Positions 17,521-26,864 of a stretch of DNA of 64,000 bases are shown piece after piece (the stretch's first letter is position 1; every line of letters begins with the position of its first letter). The notes under the pieces were generated by a model. That model had not been told where the DNA came from and made no database searches. It saw nothing but the letters and a program-made list of their open reading frames with translations. The DNA comes from Bacillota bacterium (GTDB lineage Bacteria; Bacillota; Clostridia; Lachnospirales; Lachnospiraceae), in contig JAEXNR010000027.1 of assembly GCA_023439505.1 (NCBI GenBank), forward strand, positions 5,058 to 69,057. Reading direction: 5' to 3'. A program made the translations under genes and the position numbers.

Positions 17521-19200
17521 TTAATTACGGCCTGCTGCTTTATACAGATCGTTTTCCTCTTTAATTACCTTATCATAACCGGCCTTTAATAACGTATTAA
17601 CCATATTCTGCCATGCAGTATCAATATCCTCTGCCGTCATTAGATCATTAATATATTTCATAAAATCCTGACCGGCAACATCATAGGCCGCAGTGTCCTT
17701 AAGTACAATACCATTTCCATTTGGCAGTCTGGTTGCAACAGCTCCTCTTGCGATCTGATTATTATAGTAATCCGTGTTCATTTTCTTTATTTCATCTGAG
17801 AAAGAAGGATTGCTGGAGTTGCGGAAACTGGACCAGTTTGCCAGAGTCGCAAGACCGGAAACAGGATATTTCTCTGCGATACTCTTAATGCTTCCGTCTT
17901 CCTTCTTGGTATCGATTAATGTGACGTTACCATCGCCATCCATTGTATAATCGGTTCCTTCCATGCCCAGGGTAAGCAGTCTGTTGCCTTCCTCACTTAA
18001 CAGAAAGTCCATCAATGCAAGGCATCTTTCCGCCTTAGCATCACTAACTTTGGAGCTTAAATAAGTCTCGGACCAGCAGCTGTTTGCCTGAGGATACGTA
18101 ATTTCTCCCTTATCATTTGCAAACAATGGAAGGAATTCGATAATATCACTGAGCTTTTTATCAGGCATTGACTTTTCAAAGTTCTGTTCGAATATCTTAA
18201 GTGCTGCCAATTCAGGGCCGGAATGTGCATAAGCACCGGCTTTGCCATTCTGAAACTTATCACGGCCTTCTTCACCCTTGATGATAATATAATCAGGATC
18301 CATAACACCTGCATCATAGATCTTCTTTAATGCTTTCACGCCATTTAAAAACTCCTCACTCATCCATACCGGCTGAAGGCTTCCGTCCTCGGCATATACC
18401 CATCTGAAACCATTAATACCGGCAGGACAGGTACCTGTAAATAAAGTAGACATCCATGCAAAATTATATCCGGTCAAGCCAATGGTATCATTTTTTCCAT
18501 TTCCATCAGGATCCTCAGTCTGGAATTTCTTTAATAAGGAGATTAAATCATCCAGGTTATCCGGAACCGTTGTAACACCCACATTATTCATCCAATCTTT
18601 TCGGATTGCTACACCATAATCGAGCATCGTATAGGTAGCATCCTGATAGGTAGGTCTGGGAATCCCGTAATACGCAGGATTTTCTGTATCAGCCGTAACT
18701 TTATTAATAGACTGTCCGTATTCGCTGTCAAGCAGTTTCTTGACATTGGGATATTGATCTACGTCACTTGGAAGTGCCCTTACAATTCCCTGCTCTGTCC
18801 AGTCATCAAATACCGTGGTATAGCCAGCCTCAAATGCTGTCATATCCGGAAGGCTGTTACTGGCAGCCCACAGCTTAATCTTTTCTGTATAATCACCCCA
18901 GGTTACCGGGTATGCCTCGATTTCAATATTGAACTTATCTTCAAGGATTTTTAGCACTGCATCCTTTGACGGATCAGTGATTGCATCCCCTATGTTCCAT
19001 AACGCTATACTAATCTTCATATGCTCCTTATACGGATTATCATCTGTCGCCTGATTGGAATCATTGGCGGAAACATTGCCCTTTCCTTCAGAGGAATCCA
19101 CTGTGTCATCTTTGCCGGAATTCTTACTGCAGCCAACTACCGAGAAGCATAATACGCAGCTTAATATCACTGCAACTACTTTTTTAAATTGTCCTTTCAT
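17521..19200 (-). CDS. Extracellular solute-binding lipoprotein of a sugar ABC importer (LplA-like)
   Basis: The 559-aa protein has a lipoprotein signal peptide: basic MKGQFKK, a hydrophobic core, and lipobox VVGC with Cys24 as the lipidated residue. A Ser/Asn/Asp-rich tether follows. The mature part is a family 1 (LplA/YtcQ-type, about 500 aa) periplasmic-binding fold; ISIALWNIGD and DPDGNGKNDTIGLTG are typical, the latter a calcium-loop-like segment common in this subfamily. It captures oligosaccharide outside the membrane for the two permeases encoded upstream. It is the last gene of the three-gene operon, placed before a strong terminator. Confidence 0.94.
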   Translation of the reverse strand: MKGQFKKVVAVILSCVLCFSVVGCSKNSGKDDTVDSSEGKGNVSANDSNQATDDNPYKEHMKISIALWNIGDAITDPSKDAVLKILEDKFNIEIEAYPVTWGDYTEKIKLWAASNSLPDMTAFEAGYTTVFDDWTEQGIVRALPSDVDQYPNVKKLLDSEYGQSINKVTADTENPAYYGIPRPTYQDATYTMLDYGVAIRKDWMNNVGVTTVPDNLDDLISLLKKFQTEDPDGNGKNDTIGLTGYNFAWMSTLFTGTCPAGINGFRWVYAEDGSLQPVWMSEEFLNGVKALKKIYDAGVMDPDYIIIKGEEGRDKFQNGKAGAYAHSGPELAALKIFEQNFEKSMPDKKLSDIIEFLPLFANDKGEITYPQANSCWSETYLSSKVSDAKAERCLALMDFLLSEEGNRLLTLGMEGTDYTMDGDGNVTLIDTKKEDGSIKSIAEKYPVSGLATLANWSSFRNSSNPSFSDEIKKMNTDYYNNQIARGAVATRLPNGNGIVLKDTAAYDVAGQDFMKYINDLMTAEDIDTAWQNMVNTLLKAGYDKVIKEENDLYKAAGRN

Positions 19201-19299
19201 AATTCTCTCCTTTTCATTAATTTATATTACAAAACCGGTATTGTTGATTGAATGGAATTATATCATACCATGTTCTGCATTATTTTGATTTAAAAACGA

Positions 19300-20196
19300 T
19301 TACCCTTTTACTCCGCCAAGCATGATTCCTTTGGTGAAATATTTCTGAACAAACGGATATACGACCAGAATCGGAACGGTTGCTATGGTTACAATTGCCA
19401 TCTGCAGGGAAAGGGAATAAATTTGCTTATTGGTACTGGCGACCGTTGCTGCCGTTCCTGTCAGGGTATTCGTGGTATCCAGTAAAATACCTCGAAGTAA
19501 AAGCTGCAGAGGATACTTATTCGTATCAATAATGTTAAGCATTGCACTGTAATATTCATTCCACTTACTCACTGCGAAAAATAAGGCGATTGTTGCAACA
19601 ATGGGCTTGGACATTGGAAGAATGATCCGAAACAAAATTACCATATCGTTGGCACCGTCTATTTTGGCCGATTCCTCAATACTGGCCGGCAGCTCTTCGA
19701 TAAAATTCTTAATCAAAATGATATAAAACGGAGCCAAAAGAGAGGGCCATATCATACACCATATGCTGTTGCCAAGTCCCAACTGCTGAACCACCAGATA
19801 CCCCGGTATCATGCCTCCGCCAAAGAACATGGTAAAAATCATAATATTAAATAACGCCTTGCTTCCGGGAACCTCCTTCTTCGTTAACGGATAGGCGGCT
19901 GCAACAGAAAATACTACTCCCAGAAAAGTTCCCACCACCGTAATAAATACTGTGATAAGTACGGATCCCCAAAATTGAGAATTTTCCAGTACAAGTTTAT
20001 ATGCCGAGGTATCAAATATCTTCGGCCAGATGTAAAGTGTCTGGGAATGTAATGTCTCGTAATCCGAAAATGATACGATTACCATGTAATAAAACGGAAA
20101 CGCCATAATTAAAGCCAGTAATCCCATCAGAATATATAAAAATACATCAAAAATTGTTACTTTTTGTATTACACCGTTCTTTTTCCTTTTCCTCAT
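19300..20196 (-). CDS. Carbohydrate ABC transporter permease (LplC/YtcP-like)
   Basis: The 298-aa inner-membrane permease has six predicted transmembrane segments, the first at about 15-40. The EAA loop that docks to the ATPase reads ASIEESAKIDGANDMVIL. The C-terminus carries the usual KYFTKGIMLGGVKG ending of this subfamily. It lies 17 nt downstream of the partner permease gene. No ATPase gene is in the window; such systems normally share a MsmX/MsmK-type ATPase encoded elsewhere. Confidence 0.94.
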   Translation of the reverse strand: MRKRKKNGVIQKVTIFDVFLYILMGLLALIMAFPFYYMVIVSFSDYETLHSQTLYIWPKIFDTSAYKLVLENSQFWGSVLITVFITVVGTFLGVVFSVAAAYPLTKKEVPGSKALFNIMIFTMFFGGGMIPGYLVVQQLGLGNSIWCMIWPSLLAPFYIILIKNFIEELPASIEESAKIDGANDMVILFRIILPMSKPIVATIALFFAVSKWNEYYSAMLNIIDTNKYPLQLLLRGILLDTTNTLTGTAATVASTNKQIYSLSLQMAIVTIATVPILVVYPFVQKYFTKGIMLGGVKG

Positions 20197-20213
20197 GCTG
20201 ATCCTCTTCCCCT

Positions 20214-21188
20214 CTAATAGATTCCTTTACCAGTTGATTTTTTAACAAATGTGTTAGCAATAATCAGAAGTGCGAAATTAATAACAGATTTAAACAAGCC
20301 TATGGCAGTGGTGAATCCGAAGTTGGATCCCTGTTTAAAGCTTAACCGGTAAATTAACGTATCTATAATATCACTCTGATCCTGAACAGCCGGATTATAC
20401 ATATTAAAAATCTGATCGAAACCTGCATTCATTGTTCCCGCAACCTGCAGCACCAATAAAATGGCAATGGTTCCAAGGATGCATGGTAAGGTAATATGCC
20501 AGACAAGCCTTCTCCTGTTTGCTCCGTCAATTTTCGCAGCTTCATACAGTTCGGGACTAATGCCGGATATGGAGGCCATATAGATGATTGCACTCCATCC
20601 CATCTCTTTCCAGTTATCACTAAGATACAGCAAAGGTCGAAACATGTGAGGCGAGGTTAAAATTGTCTGCTTCCCGATTCCTACCATTGCCAGCATCTGA
20701 TTTACAACACCGGAATCACTAAACAGGTTAAAAAACAACCCGTAGACAATAATCCATGATATAAAGTGGGGAAACGTAAATATTGTCTGAACGGTTCTCT
20801 TATATTTTGAGGAACGAATTTCATTCAGTAATAAGGCCAAAGCGATTGGAATGGGAAATTCAAATACCAAACGCCCCAGACTTATGATTAATGTGTTTTT
20901 AAATGCTGTAAAAAATTGTGGGTTTCTAAAAATATCGATAAAGTTGCCGAGACCATGATGGTCGGCCCAAGGACTATGAAGTATTCCAAGACCATAACTA
21001 AATTTTTTGAATGCAAGAATCACACCATACATCGGGTAATAACAGAAAATTAACATATATATTAACATCGGAAGGAAAAGAAGATACATATACTTGTTTT
21101 TCCATATTTTAACACCTAAGCTGGTTTTATTTTTCATTATGATACTATGATCCACTTCCTGCCTTTCGTTCTTTTTCACATCTTTCAT
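20214..21188 (-). CDS. Carbohydrate ABC transporter permease (LplB-like)
   Basis: The 324-aa permease has an N-terminal cytoplasmic tail of about 30 residues, then six membrane segments; the first begins near YLLFLPMLIYMLIF. The EAA loop reads ELYEAAKIDGANRRRLVWHITLP. PMYGVILAFKKF in the first periplasmic loop is typical of LplB/YteP proteins. GGGGGA precedes the ATG. It is the first gene of the LplB-LplC-solute-binding operon and is transcribed away from the beta-propeller gene at 21422. Confidence 0.94.
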   Translation of the reverse strand: MKDVKKNERQEVDHSIIMKNKTSLGVKIWKNKYMYLLFLPMLIYMLIFCYYPMYGVILAFKKFSYGLGILHSPWADHHGLGNFIDIFRNPQFFTAFKNTLIISLGRLVFEFPIPIALALLLNEIRSSKYKRTVQTIFTFPHFISWIIVYGLFFNLFSDSGVVNQMLAMVGIGKQTILTSPHMFRPLLYLSDNWKEMGWSAIIYMASISGISPELYEAAKIDGANRRRLVWHITLPCILGTIAILLVLQVAGTMNAGFDQIFNMYNPAVQDQSDIIDTLIYRLSFKQGSNFGFTTAIGLFKSVINFALLIIANTFVKKSTGKGIY

Positions 21189-21421
21189 CTAAGTGTCCCC
21201 CTGTCTTTGCTCTTTCAACTATTACAAAAATGATACCATTTTACATATCCGTCCGGTATGGATATACCTTATGTCATTGTGTACATATCTTATATGGTTT
21301 CAGAATAAATCAACATAAAGATAGAATAATTGTTGAATTTACCCTATGTTTTATATATTTTATAAAGGAAGACAAAGCCGAAGCCCTGAAATCCGGGGTT
21401 TTTGGCAGAATGGAGTTCAAT

Positions 21422-23290
21422 ATGAAAAGCATTGTATTAGCCAGTCCATGCAGGAATTTCTGTATCTTAGGAGCAGATGTTATTCCAATAGACCCCAGAG
21501 ATGGTACTGAAAAATATGCCATCACAACTTATGTAGCCGGAGGTATCGGTAAGCTCATCCTCATTGATACCCATTCCTTCACAAGCGAATGCTATGATTT
21601 TCCCAGTGACGAGGGAGCATGGGCTGTCATGTATTTGAAGGATTTCGACAAAATAATTCTTGGTACCTGTGCCACGAGAGGAACGTTACATCGCTTTGAT
21701 TTAAAAACCAGAACATTTGATGTGTCATTACGGGTTGAAACCGAAACCTACCTTTGGAACTTTGCCAGAGCAAAGGATGGTAATCTTTATGCCAGCACAT
21801 TTCCGGGATGCAATCTACTAAAGTATGACCCGGTAAAACATACCTTACAGACGGCCTGCCGTGTGGGCTTAGTTGAAGGTAATCTCTATTCCCGCTCTAC
21901 CTATACGAATGCAGATGGTAATATCCTGGTGAATGCCGGTTACAGTATCATACAGGCCTTCCATTATAATGTTGATACAGGAAAGCTGACACAGTTCGGA
22001 GAAGCAGGTGATAGTATCTGTAACGTGGGCCCTGATTATATTTTTGTAAAAAACGGGGAATTATACAAGTTTTATCATCCGGACACCCTGGAATTAATTC
22101 TTGATCCATTGACCTTCCAGGACTTATCGGACGCAGCGGATCATCCCATCGCTGAAGATTTGCTGGCAAAAATCGCGGAACCTTCTTATTTACAATACTT
22201 ACCTGATCACTTCGGCAGCCATATCAAAGAATTGGCTGACGGAAGAATCATTGGAATCAAAGGGCAGGAACTATTTATTCTGGAACATGCAAAGCTATCA
22301 TTTATCAGAATCCCTGCTCCGGCTCCGGCAACGGGCATAATGACCATATCCTCCGCTCAGAATGGGATTCTCTGGGGCTCCTGCGAATTTGGTCAGACCC
22401 TGTTTTCTTATGATCCCGTGACAAAACGATATGAAAACACCTCGGCTGTTGCCAATGCCGGCGGAGAAGTATATGGTATCACTCATATGAATGGTAAACT
22501 GTTTCTATCCTCTTATGTGGGCGGTGATCATATCGTATACGATCCTTGCGCAGCGTGGAATCAATATGATAATGTGAATCCCAGAACCTTGAAAAGTATT
22601 GCCCCGGAAATGGTCCGTCCTCATGGCAAAAGTGTAATCGGACCGGATGGTCATGTCTGGACAGGATGGTGTGCCAGCTATGGGGTTTATGGGGGTGGTA
22701 TTTCCAGAATTAATACCGGCACGTATGAGGTGTCCTCCTGGTTTAACGTAATTTCTGAACAGGCAATTGAACATATTACAGCCGGGAGGTCCTGGCTTTA
22801 TGCAATTACCAGCGGGGAAGCCAGCGGACTAAGTGCCAAAAAGACCGGATTTTATCTCCTACGTCTTGATACGGATTGTAATATCGTCTGGAGGCGGCAG
22901 TTCCCGGAAGGAATTCATTTATCCAGAGTAATTGTTTCCGGAGCCTATCTCCTGGTAAGCCTCACCGATACCATAAATCGTATCAATAAAATACTTGTTT
23001 TCGAGGAAGAAACTCTGTCTGAACTGTCATCGATTACTCTTGGCTCTTACAAGGGGGAGTATGAGCAAGAGAAGGTGAGCGAATTCATTCCTTATGATTT
23101 GACTTCTGTAATTGCCTTTTGCAATAACCGTGCATTCCATATCCAAATCCCCGACGGCAACATTCTTTCCCAATGCCTAATAGAGGGGATTACACAAACT
23201 GCAACTGTGACTCCGGATAAGAAGATTTATTTTGCAATCCGGGATAAGCTCTACCAGCTGGAGCTGTCATCCAACCTGGCAACCTATTGA
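21422..23290 (+). CDS. Cytoplasmic beta-propeller protein of unknown function
   Basis: The protein is 622 aa from the ATG at 21422, chosen because GGAG lies 6 nt upstream; the frame opens earlier at 21230, but the upstream part is AT-rich and lacks a ribosome site. There is no signal peptide or membrane segment. Repeated blade signatures (GTCATRGTLHRFD, DGNLYASTFPGCNLLKYDP, GELYKFYHPDTLE, GILWGSCEFGQTLFSYDP, GKLFLSSYVGGDHIVYDP) indicate a six- to eight-bladed propeller of the SMP-30/Vgb-like kind. It lies divergent from the sugar importer and 95 nt before the AraC regulator gene, so it may be a lactonase, a lyase or a ligand sensor. I do not recognise a named family. Confidence 0.75.
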   Translation: MKSIVLASPCRNFCILGADVIPIDPRDGTEKYAITTYVAGGIGKLILIDTHSFTSECYDFPSDEGAWAVMYLKDFDKIILGTCATRGTLHRFDLKTRTFDVSLRVETETYLWNFARAKDGNLYASTFPGCNLLKYDPVKHTLQTACRVGLVEGNLYSRSTYTNADGNILVNAGYSIIQAFHYNVDTGKLTQFGEAGDSICNVGPDYIFVKNGELYKFYHPDTLELILDPLTFQDLSDAADHPIAEDLLAKIAEPSYLQYLPDHFGSHIKELADGRIIGIKGQELFILEHAKLSFIRIPAPAPATGIMTISSAQNGILWGSCEFGQTLFSYDPVTKRYENTSAVANAGGEVYGITHMNGKLFLSSYVGGDHIVYDPCAAWNQYDNVNPRTLKSIAPEMVRPHGKSVIGPDGHVWTGWCASYGVYGGGISRINTGTYEVSSWFNVISEQAIEHITAGRSWLYAITSGEASGLSAKKTGFYLLRLDTDCNIVWRRQFPEGIHLSRVIVSGAYLLVSLTDTINRINKILVFEEETLSELSSITLGSYKGEYEQEKVSEFIPYDLTSVIAFCNNRAFHIQIPDGNILSQCLIEGITQTATVTPDKKIYFAIRDKLYQLELSSNLATY

Positions 23291-23313
23291 TACCACTTGA
23301 CAAATGGATAGGC

Positions 23314-23342
23314 TTGACTTCAAATTTTTCTATGTATATACT
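23314..23342 (+). promoter_or_regulatory. Sigma-A promoter for the AraC regulator gene
   Basis: TTGACT (23314-23319), a 17-nt spacer, and TATACT (23337-23342), 43 nt before the ATG at 23386. A second TTGACA lies at 23298-23303. Confidence 0.7.
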
Positions 23343-23385
23343 GGAAACCATAACTAAGGTTCATTAATGAGAAGGATGGTAATTT

Positions 23386-24342
23386 ATGAAGATAAGTGAT
23401 TTGGACCGTGATCAATATATGGACATACCGATTTACAATATCGGTACAGGTGATTATTATGATGCTCCTATTTTTATCTGCAAGTACTCGAGCAAAAATT
23501 ATGCACTTTCTCCGAAACACAGGCATAATGTAATTCAGATTAATTATATCTATCATGGTAAGCTCCTCCATCAGGTGAATAACATCAATTTTGAGCTGGT
23601 GAAGGGAGATATCTTTGTTATCCCCCCTTATGTGCCCCATCAACTGATCGGAATAGATCATTGTGATTATGAGGTAATCGAACTGGAATTCCTTCCTGAA
23701 TTTGTATTTGGTACAGAACCCAACTCCTACCATGCCATGGAAGACGGTACCTCGGTATTTGACTTCTCCTATATACAACCCTTTCTGGTCAGTGAATGTA
23801 ATGTCCGTCCCAGATTGAATCTCTCCGGTAAAAACTTATTAAAGGTTGAAGCCCTTCTGGAAGAAATCTTTGATGAATTTACCCAGAAAAGAGACAGCTA
23901 CTTACTGGCTCTGAAGGCGGATCTATTAAAATTACTCGTAATTGTAGGCCGAACCTTTCATCAGGAAATATCCCAATCTCAGGAGATTACGCTGTTTAAC
24001 CGTCATCGCGAGGCAATGATGCAGACCATCCGGTATATAGATGAACATTATGACGAACAATTCACCATTGAAGAGATCTCCCATCATGCCCTGCTCTCTC
24101 AATCCTATTTCAGTTATTTATTTAAGACTTTGACCAATATGACCTTTGTTGAATACTTGAATGCCCGTCGGATCAAAAAAGCCATGGAGCTGCTTACGCA
24201 ATCTGATGAACGGGTTCTGGATATCTGCTTTAGTATCGGTTTTAATAATGTAAATCACTTTAACCGTACCTTCAAAGCACTTGTTGGGGTCTCTCCCACC
24301 CAGTACCGGGCAAGCAACAGGAAAAATCACAAAAAAGAGTGA
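23386..24342 (+). CDS. AraC family transcriptional regulator with N-terminal cupin
   Basis: The 318-aa protein has an N-terminal cupin sensor (about 40-110: KHRHNVIQINYIYHG ... GDIFVIPPYVPHQL) and a C-terminal two-helix-turn-helix AraC domain (about 215-312). The second helix-turn-helix holds the signature ICFSIGFNNVNHFNRTFKALVGVSPTQYR. The cupin probably binds a sugar. AAGGATGG precedes the ATG. It lies downstream of the beta-propeller gene and divergent from the importer. It is the likely local activator of the importer operon, but its binding sites were not identified. Confidence 0.93.
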   Translation: MKISDLDRDQYMDIPIYNIGTGDYYDAPIFICKYSSKNYALSPKHRHNVIQINYIYHGKLLHQVNNINFELVKGDIFVIPPYVPHQLIGIDHCDYEVIELEFLPEFVFGTEPNSYHAMEDGTSVFDFSYIQPFLVSECNVRPRLNLSGKNLLKVEALLEEIFDEFTQKRDSYLLALKADLLKLLVIVGRTFHQEISQSQEITLFNRHREAMMQTIRYIDEHYDEQFTIEEISHHALLSQSYFSYLFKTLTNMTFVEYLNARRIKKAMELLTQSDERVLDICFSIGFNNVNHFNRTFKALVGVSPTQYRASNRKNHKKE

Positions 24343-24374
24343 TCCTTTCCTTGTTAAAAATAATGAAATCTGTA

Positions 24375-24433
24375 GGAAGCGTTTACAAAAAGACGGCGTT
24401 TGAATCTTACGCCGTCTTTTTGTAAACGCTTCC
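24375..24433. terminator. 24-bp perfect hairpin, bidirectional terminator
   Basis: A perfect 24-bp inverted repeat pairs 24375-24398 with 24410-24433, around an 11-nt loop. It lies between two convergent genes (the AraC regulator, and the aminotransferase ending at 24460). Each arm contains TGTAAACGCTTCC, which resembles a cre (CcpA) half. The stem includes an A5/T5 run but no clean U-tract after it. Confidence 0.8.
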
Positions 24434-24459
24434 CATTCTTATGTCTGATTTATTATGTC

Positions 24460-25707
24460 TTATCTGCTTTTCTGAACAAAATAAGCTGATATTTTTTTTA
24501 TTGCCGTAATAATTGCATCCACATCCTCATCCGTATAAAACTCATCGATACTAAAACGGATTGCTGTGTCCAGGATTTCTTCCGCCGTCGGACACATTCC
24601 TTTAAAATACTTAATATTGTGTCCGTTATATTTACAGTCAAAGGGGCAATTTGTACCATCATAAGCATTTTTGTTAATAAACAGATCATAGTTATAAATG
24701 CAGCTTGGTATGTAGCCTCTCTGGTTCTCTATTCCTTCAGCAGCAAGTGCCTCCGAGAAGGTGTTTCTGTCTACCCCTGCCTCCTTCTCATCCACACGGA
24801 ACATATAGAACCAGTAAGTACTTCTGCTGTCCTTTTCCACCTTTGGCGGATAAATGCCGGGCAAACCGGCGATTTCCTTACTGATCCTGTCACCAATCTC
24901 AGTTCTGCGTCTGCAGATACTTTCTACACGCCCCATCTGTCCAAGACCTACCGCTCCGGTCAACTCATTCATACGGTAATTCGGAGCAATAAATGGTACA
25001 TCCCTGACATACTTCTTAGAAGGAAGTCTTTGATAATTTTTGTCAGCAAAACGTAATGCAGTTTCATACATTTCCGTATTGTTCATGATCAGAAGTCCGC
25101 CATCACCGGCACTGATCTGTTTGAAATCATTGAGGCTAAAGCATCCGATGTCACCCATTGTTCCGAGAAGTCTTCCCTGATATTCTGCCAGATAGCTCTG
25201 GGCGCAGTCCTCTATTACTTTGATATTATGCTTCTTTGCCACCTTCATAATTCCATCCATATCCGCCGGACCGCCGGTAAGATGAACTACAACAATTGCC
25301 TTTGTTTTATCCGTTATCTTCTGTTCAACAGATACGGGATCCAGATTATAGCTGTGCGGATCCAGATCAGCAAACACAGGGATGGCATTCTGATACAGAA
25401 TACCAATTACGGTACCCATATCTGTGATTGGAGACGTGATAACTTCATCCCCTGCCGTAACACCACAGGTACCCAGAGCAACGTGAATTGCCGCAGTTCC
25501 TGAAGAAGTTGCCACACAATGTTTCATACCATACATCCGGGCGAATTGATCAGTTAGCTTTTTAACCTGTTCTCCGTACCAATAAAACAGCGTATTCTGA
25601 TCCAACGCCTCTTTTAAATACTGTAGTTCTTCTTCCCCGAATCTTTTTCCGGTTCCAAAGGGAGTCGTTTTTGCTTTTGTACCCCCATATAATGCTAGTT
25701 CTTCCAT
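24460..25707 (-). CDS. DegT/DnrJ/EryC1/StrS family PLP-dependent aminotransferase
   Basis: This 415-aa type I-fold aminotransferase belongs to the sugar aminotransferase family. Landmarks: ATSSGTAAIHVAL (phosphate cup), SPITDMGTVIGI, IEDCAQSYLAEYQG (Asp contacting the PLP nitrogen) and Schiff-base Lys196 in NDFKQISAGDGG. It would transfer an amino group between glutamate or glutamine and a keto-sugar or keto-cyclitol. It is the last gene of the 24.4-34.7 kb cluster, ending before the strong hairpin. In a catabolic setting it may run in the deaminating direction on an amino sugar, but that is inference. Confidence 0.9.
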   Translation of the reverse strand: MEELALYGGTKAKTTPFGTGKRFGEEELQYLKEALDQNTLFYWYGEQVKKLTDQFARMYGMKHCVATSSGTAAIHVALGTCGVTAGDEVITSPITDMGTVIGILYQNAIPVFADLDPHSYNLDPVSVEQKITDKTKAIVVVHLTGGPADMDGIMKVAKKHNIKVIEDCAQSYLAEYQGRLLGTMGDIGCFSLNDFKQISAGDGGLLIMNNTEMYETALRFADKNYQRLPSKKYVRDVPFIAPNYRMNELTGAVGLGQMGRVESICRRRTEIGDRISKEIAGLPGIYPPKVEKDSRSTYWFYMFRVDEKEAGVDRNTFSEALAAEGIENQRGYIPSCIYNYDLFINKNAYDGTNCPFDCKYNGHNIKYFKGMCPTAEEILDTAIRFSIDEFYTDEDVDAIITAIKKISAYFVQKSR

Positions 25708-25937
25708 GACATAACCTCCATTTCAAACATATCCTCACATCTGTTCTACGATTTCATTTCAGATTTCAAAGGATATCCTACCCTTGAGCCTCTTTGCTCA
25801 ATGGAATGTCTTCTTGTATTTTATAAGTACACGATGTCTTTCTTCTTCCGGAGAAAGGCTCCTTCCTTATATTATTATCATATCGCACAACTCTGCCTCT
25901 TTCTCTCATAATCTTCCGGCAGGTTTGACGTTTCTTA

Positions 25938-26843
25938 CTATTTTTTTATCAGCTCATTCCAAAGCACAATATCCATTTCTTTCTTTTCGGAGTATGATTG
26001 GATTATAGTATTCATGAGAGAAACGGATGCATATAACTGGGAGGCATCCAGAGGCGCCACATTCGTGCGCAGCATCTGGGCGAATTTTAAAAAACCTTTA
26101 TAATAGGGCAGTACAGGTGAATCCAGCTCCTGTATCAAAGTAGAATTCGATCCGTTAATTACCACATAATGTTCCGGAACGTCTTTCAGAAAATTCAGTA
26201 CCACATTATACTTTGCATACTTTACAATGGCTGATACATTCCCATTGTTCTCTATTGCTGCCACACTAACCGGATCGTATCCGAATATCTGCAGACACAT
26301 ATCACACAGATGAGGGGCATAAAACCGAAACCCTCCATACTCACTCCCTGTATCGGCAGGATAATTTATCGTTCCTCCCAACGGTTGACCAAGCCTGGAC
26401 GGATTTTGAATAAACTGCCTGGCAAGCTTCACTCCCTCCATATAAATACAGGTGGAGCCGCCTGTGATTAACGTATGATAATTGCTCGCAGTTTGCAGGA
26501 GCTGCTTGCAGTCTTCCTGATTTGCGGTAAAGGGCTTATCGATCCAAACAGGAATTTGGGCCTTTAAAAAGGGTATCGCAAAGGGAAGATGAAGGTTTCC
26601 GTCTCTGAGTAAAATCATTACCGCATCTGTTAAGCCCGTCATTTCATTCACGTCTTCCAGAATAACGGGAATATGATATCTTTCAGCAATTTCTTGTGTA
26701 CGCTCTTTGCTTTCTCCATAAATAGCGGTAACCTTAAAATCCGGATAAAGATACTGACCTGTGTTGCAATCCGGATGATTCAAAAGGGAGCAAAATGCTT
26801 CCGCATGGGAACTATCCGTACCGATCACGCCAATTCGCATCAT
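25938..26843 (-). CDS. Gfo/Idh/MocA-like oxidoreductase (third, short form)
   Basis: The 301-aa protein has an unusual Rossmann opening IGVIGTDSSHAEAF (D-S-S-H in place of the common G-x-x-A/G-x-x-H) and DKPFTA in place of EKPxA, keeping the catalytic Lys. A shortened C-terminal domain carries APHLCDMCLQIFGY with the conserved His. This form is seen in catabolic clusters with amidohydrolases. AAAGGA lies about 6 nt upstream. It is 21 nt from the CBM9-like gene, in the same transcript. Confidence 0.8.
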   Translation of the reverse strand: MMRIGVIGTDSSHAEAFCSLLNHPDCNTGQYLYPDFKVTAIYGESKERTQEIAERYHIPVILEDVNEMTGLTDAVMILLRDGNLHLPFAIPFLKAQIPVWIDKPFTANQEDCKQLLQTASNYHTLITGGSTCIYMEGVKLARQFIQNPSRLGQPLGGTINYPADTGSEYGGFRFYAPHLCDMCLQIFGYDPVSVAAIENNGNVSAIVKYAKYNVVLNFLKDVPEHYVVINGSNSTLIQELDSPVLPYYKGFLKFAQMLRTNVAPLDASQLYASVSLMNTIIQSYSEKKEMDIVLWNELIKK

Positions 26844-26864
26844 AGAAATGTCCTTTCCTCTTTC

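Noticed and set aside
21230..21421. N-terminal extension of the beta-propeller protein from an ATG at 21230
   Set aside because: The stretch is AT-rich and Cys/Tyr/Phe-rich with no ribosome site, and it overlaps the divergent promoter region; the ATG at 21422 has GGAG at good spacing.
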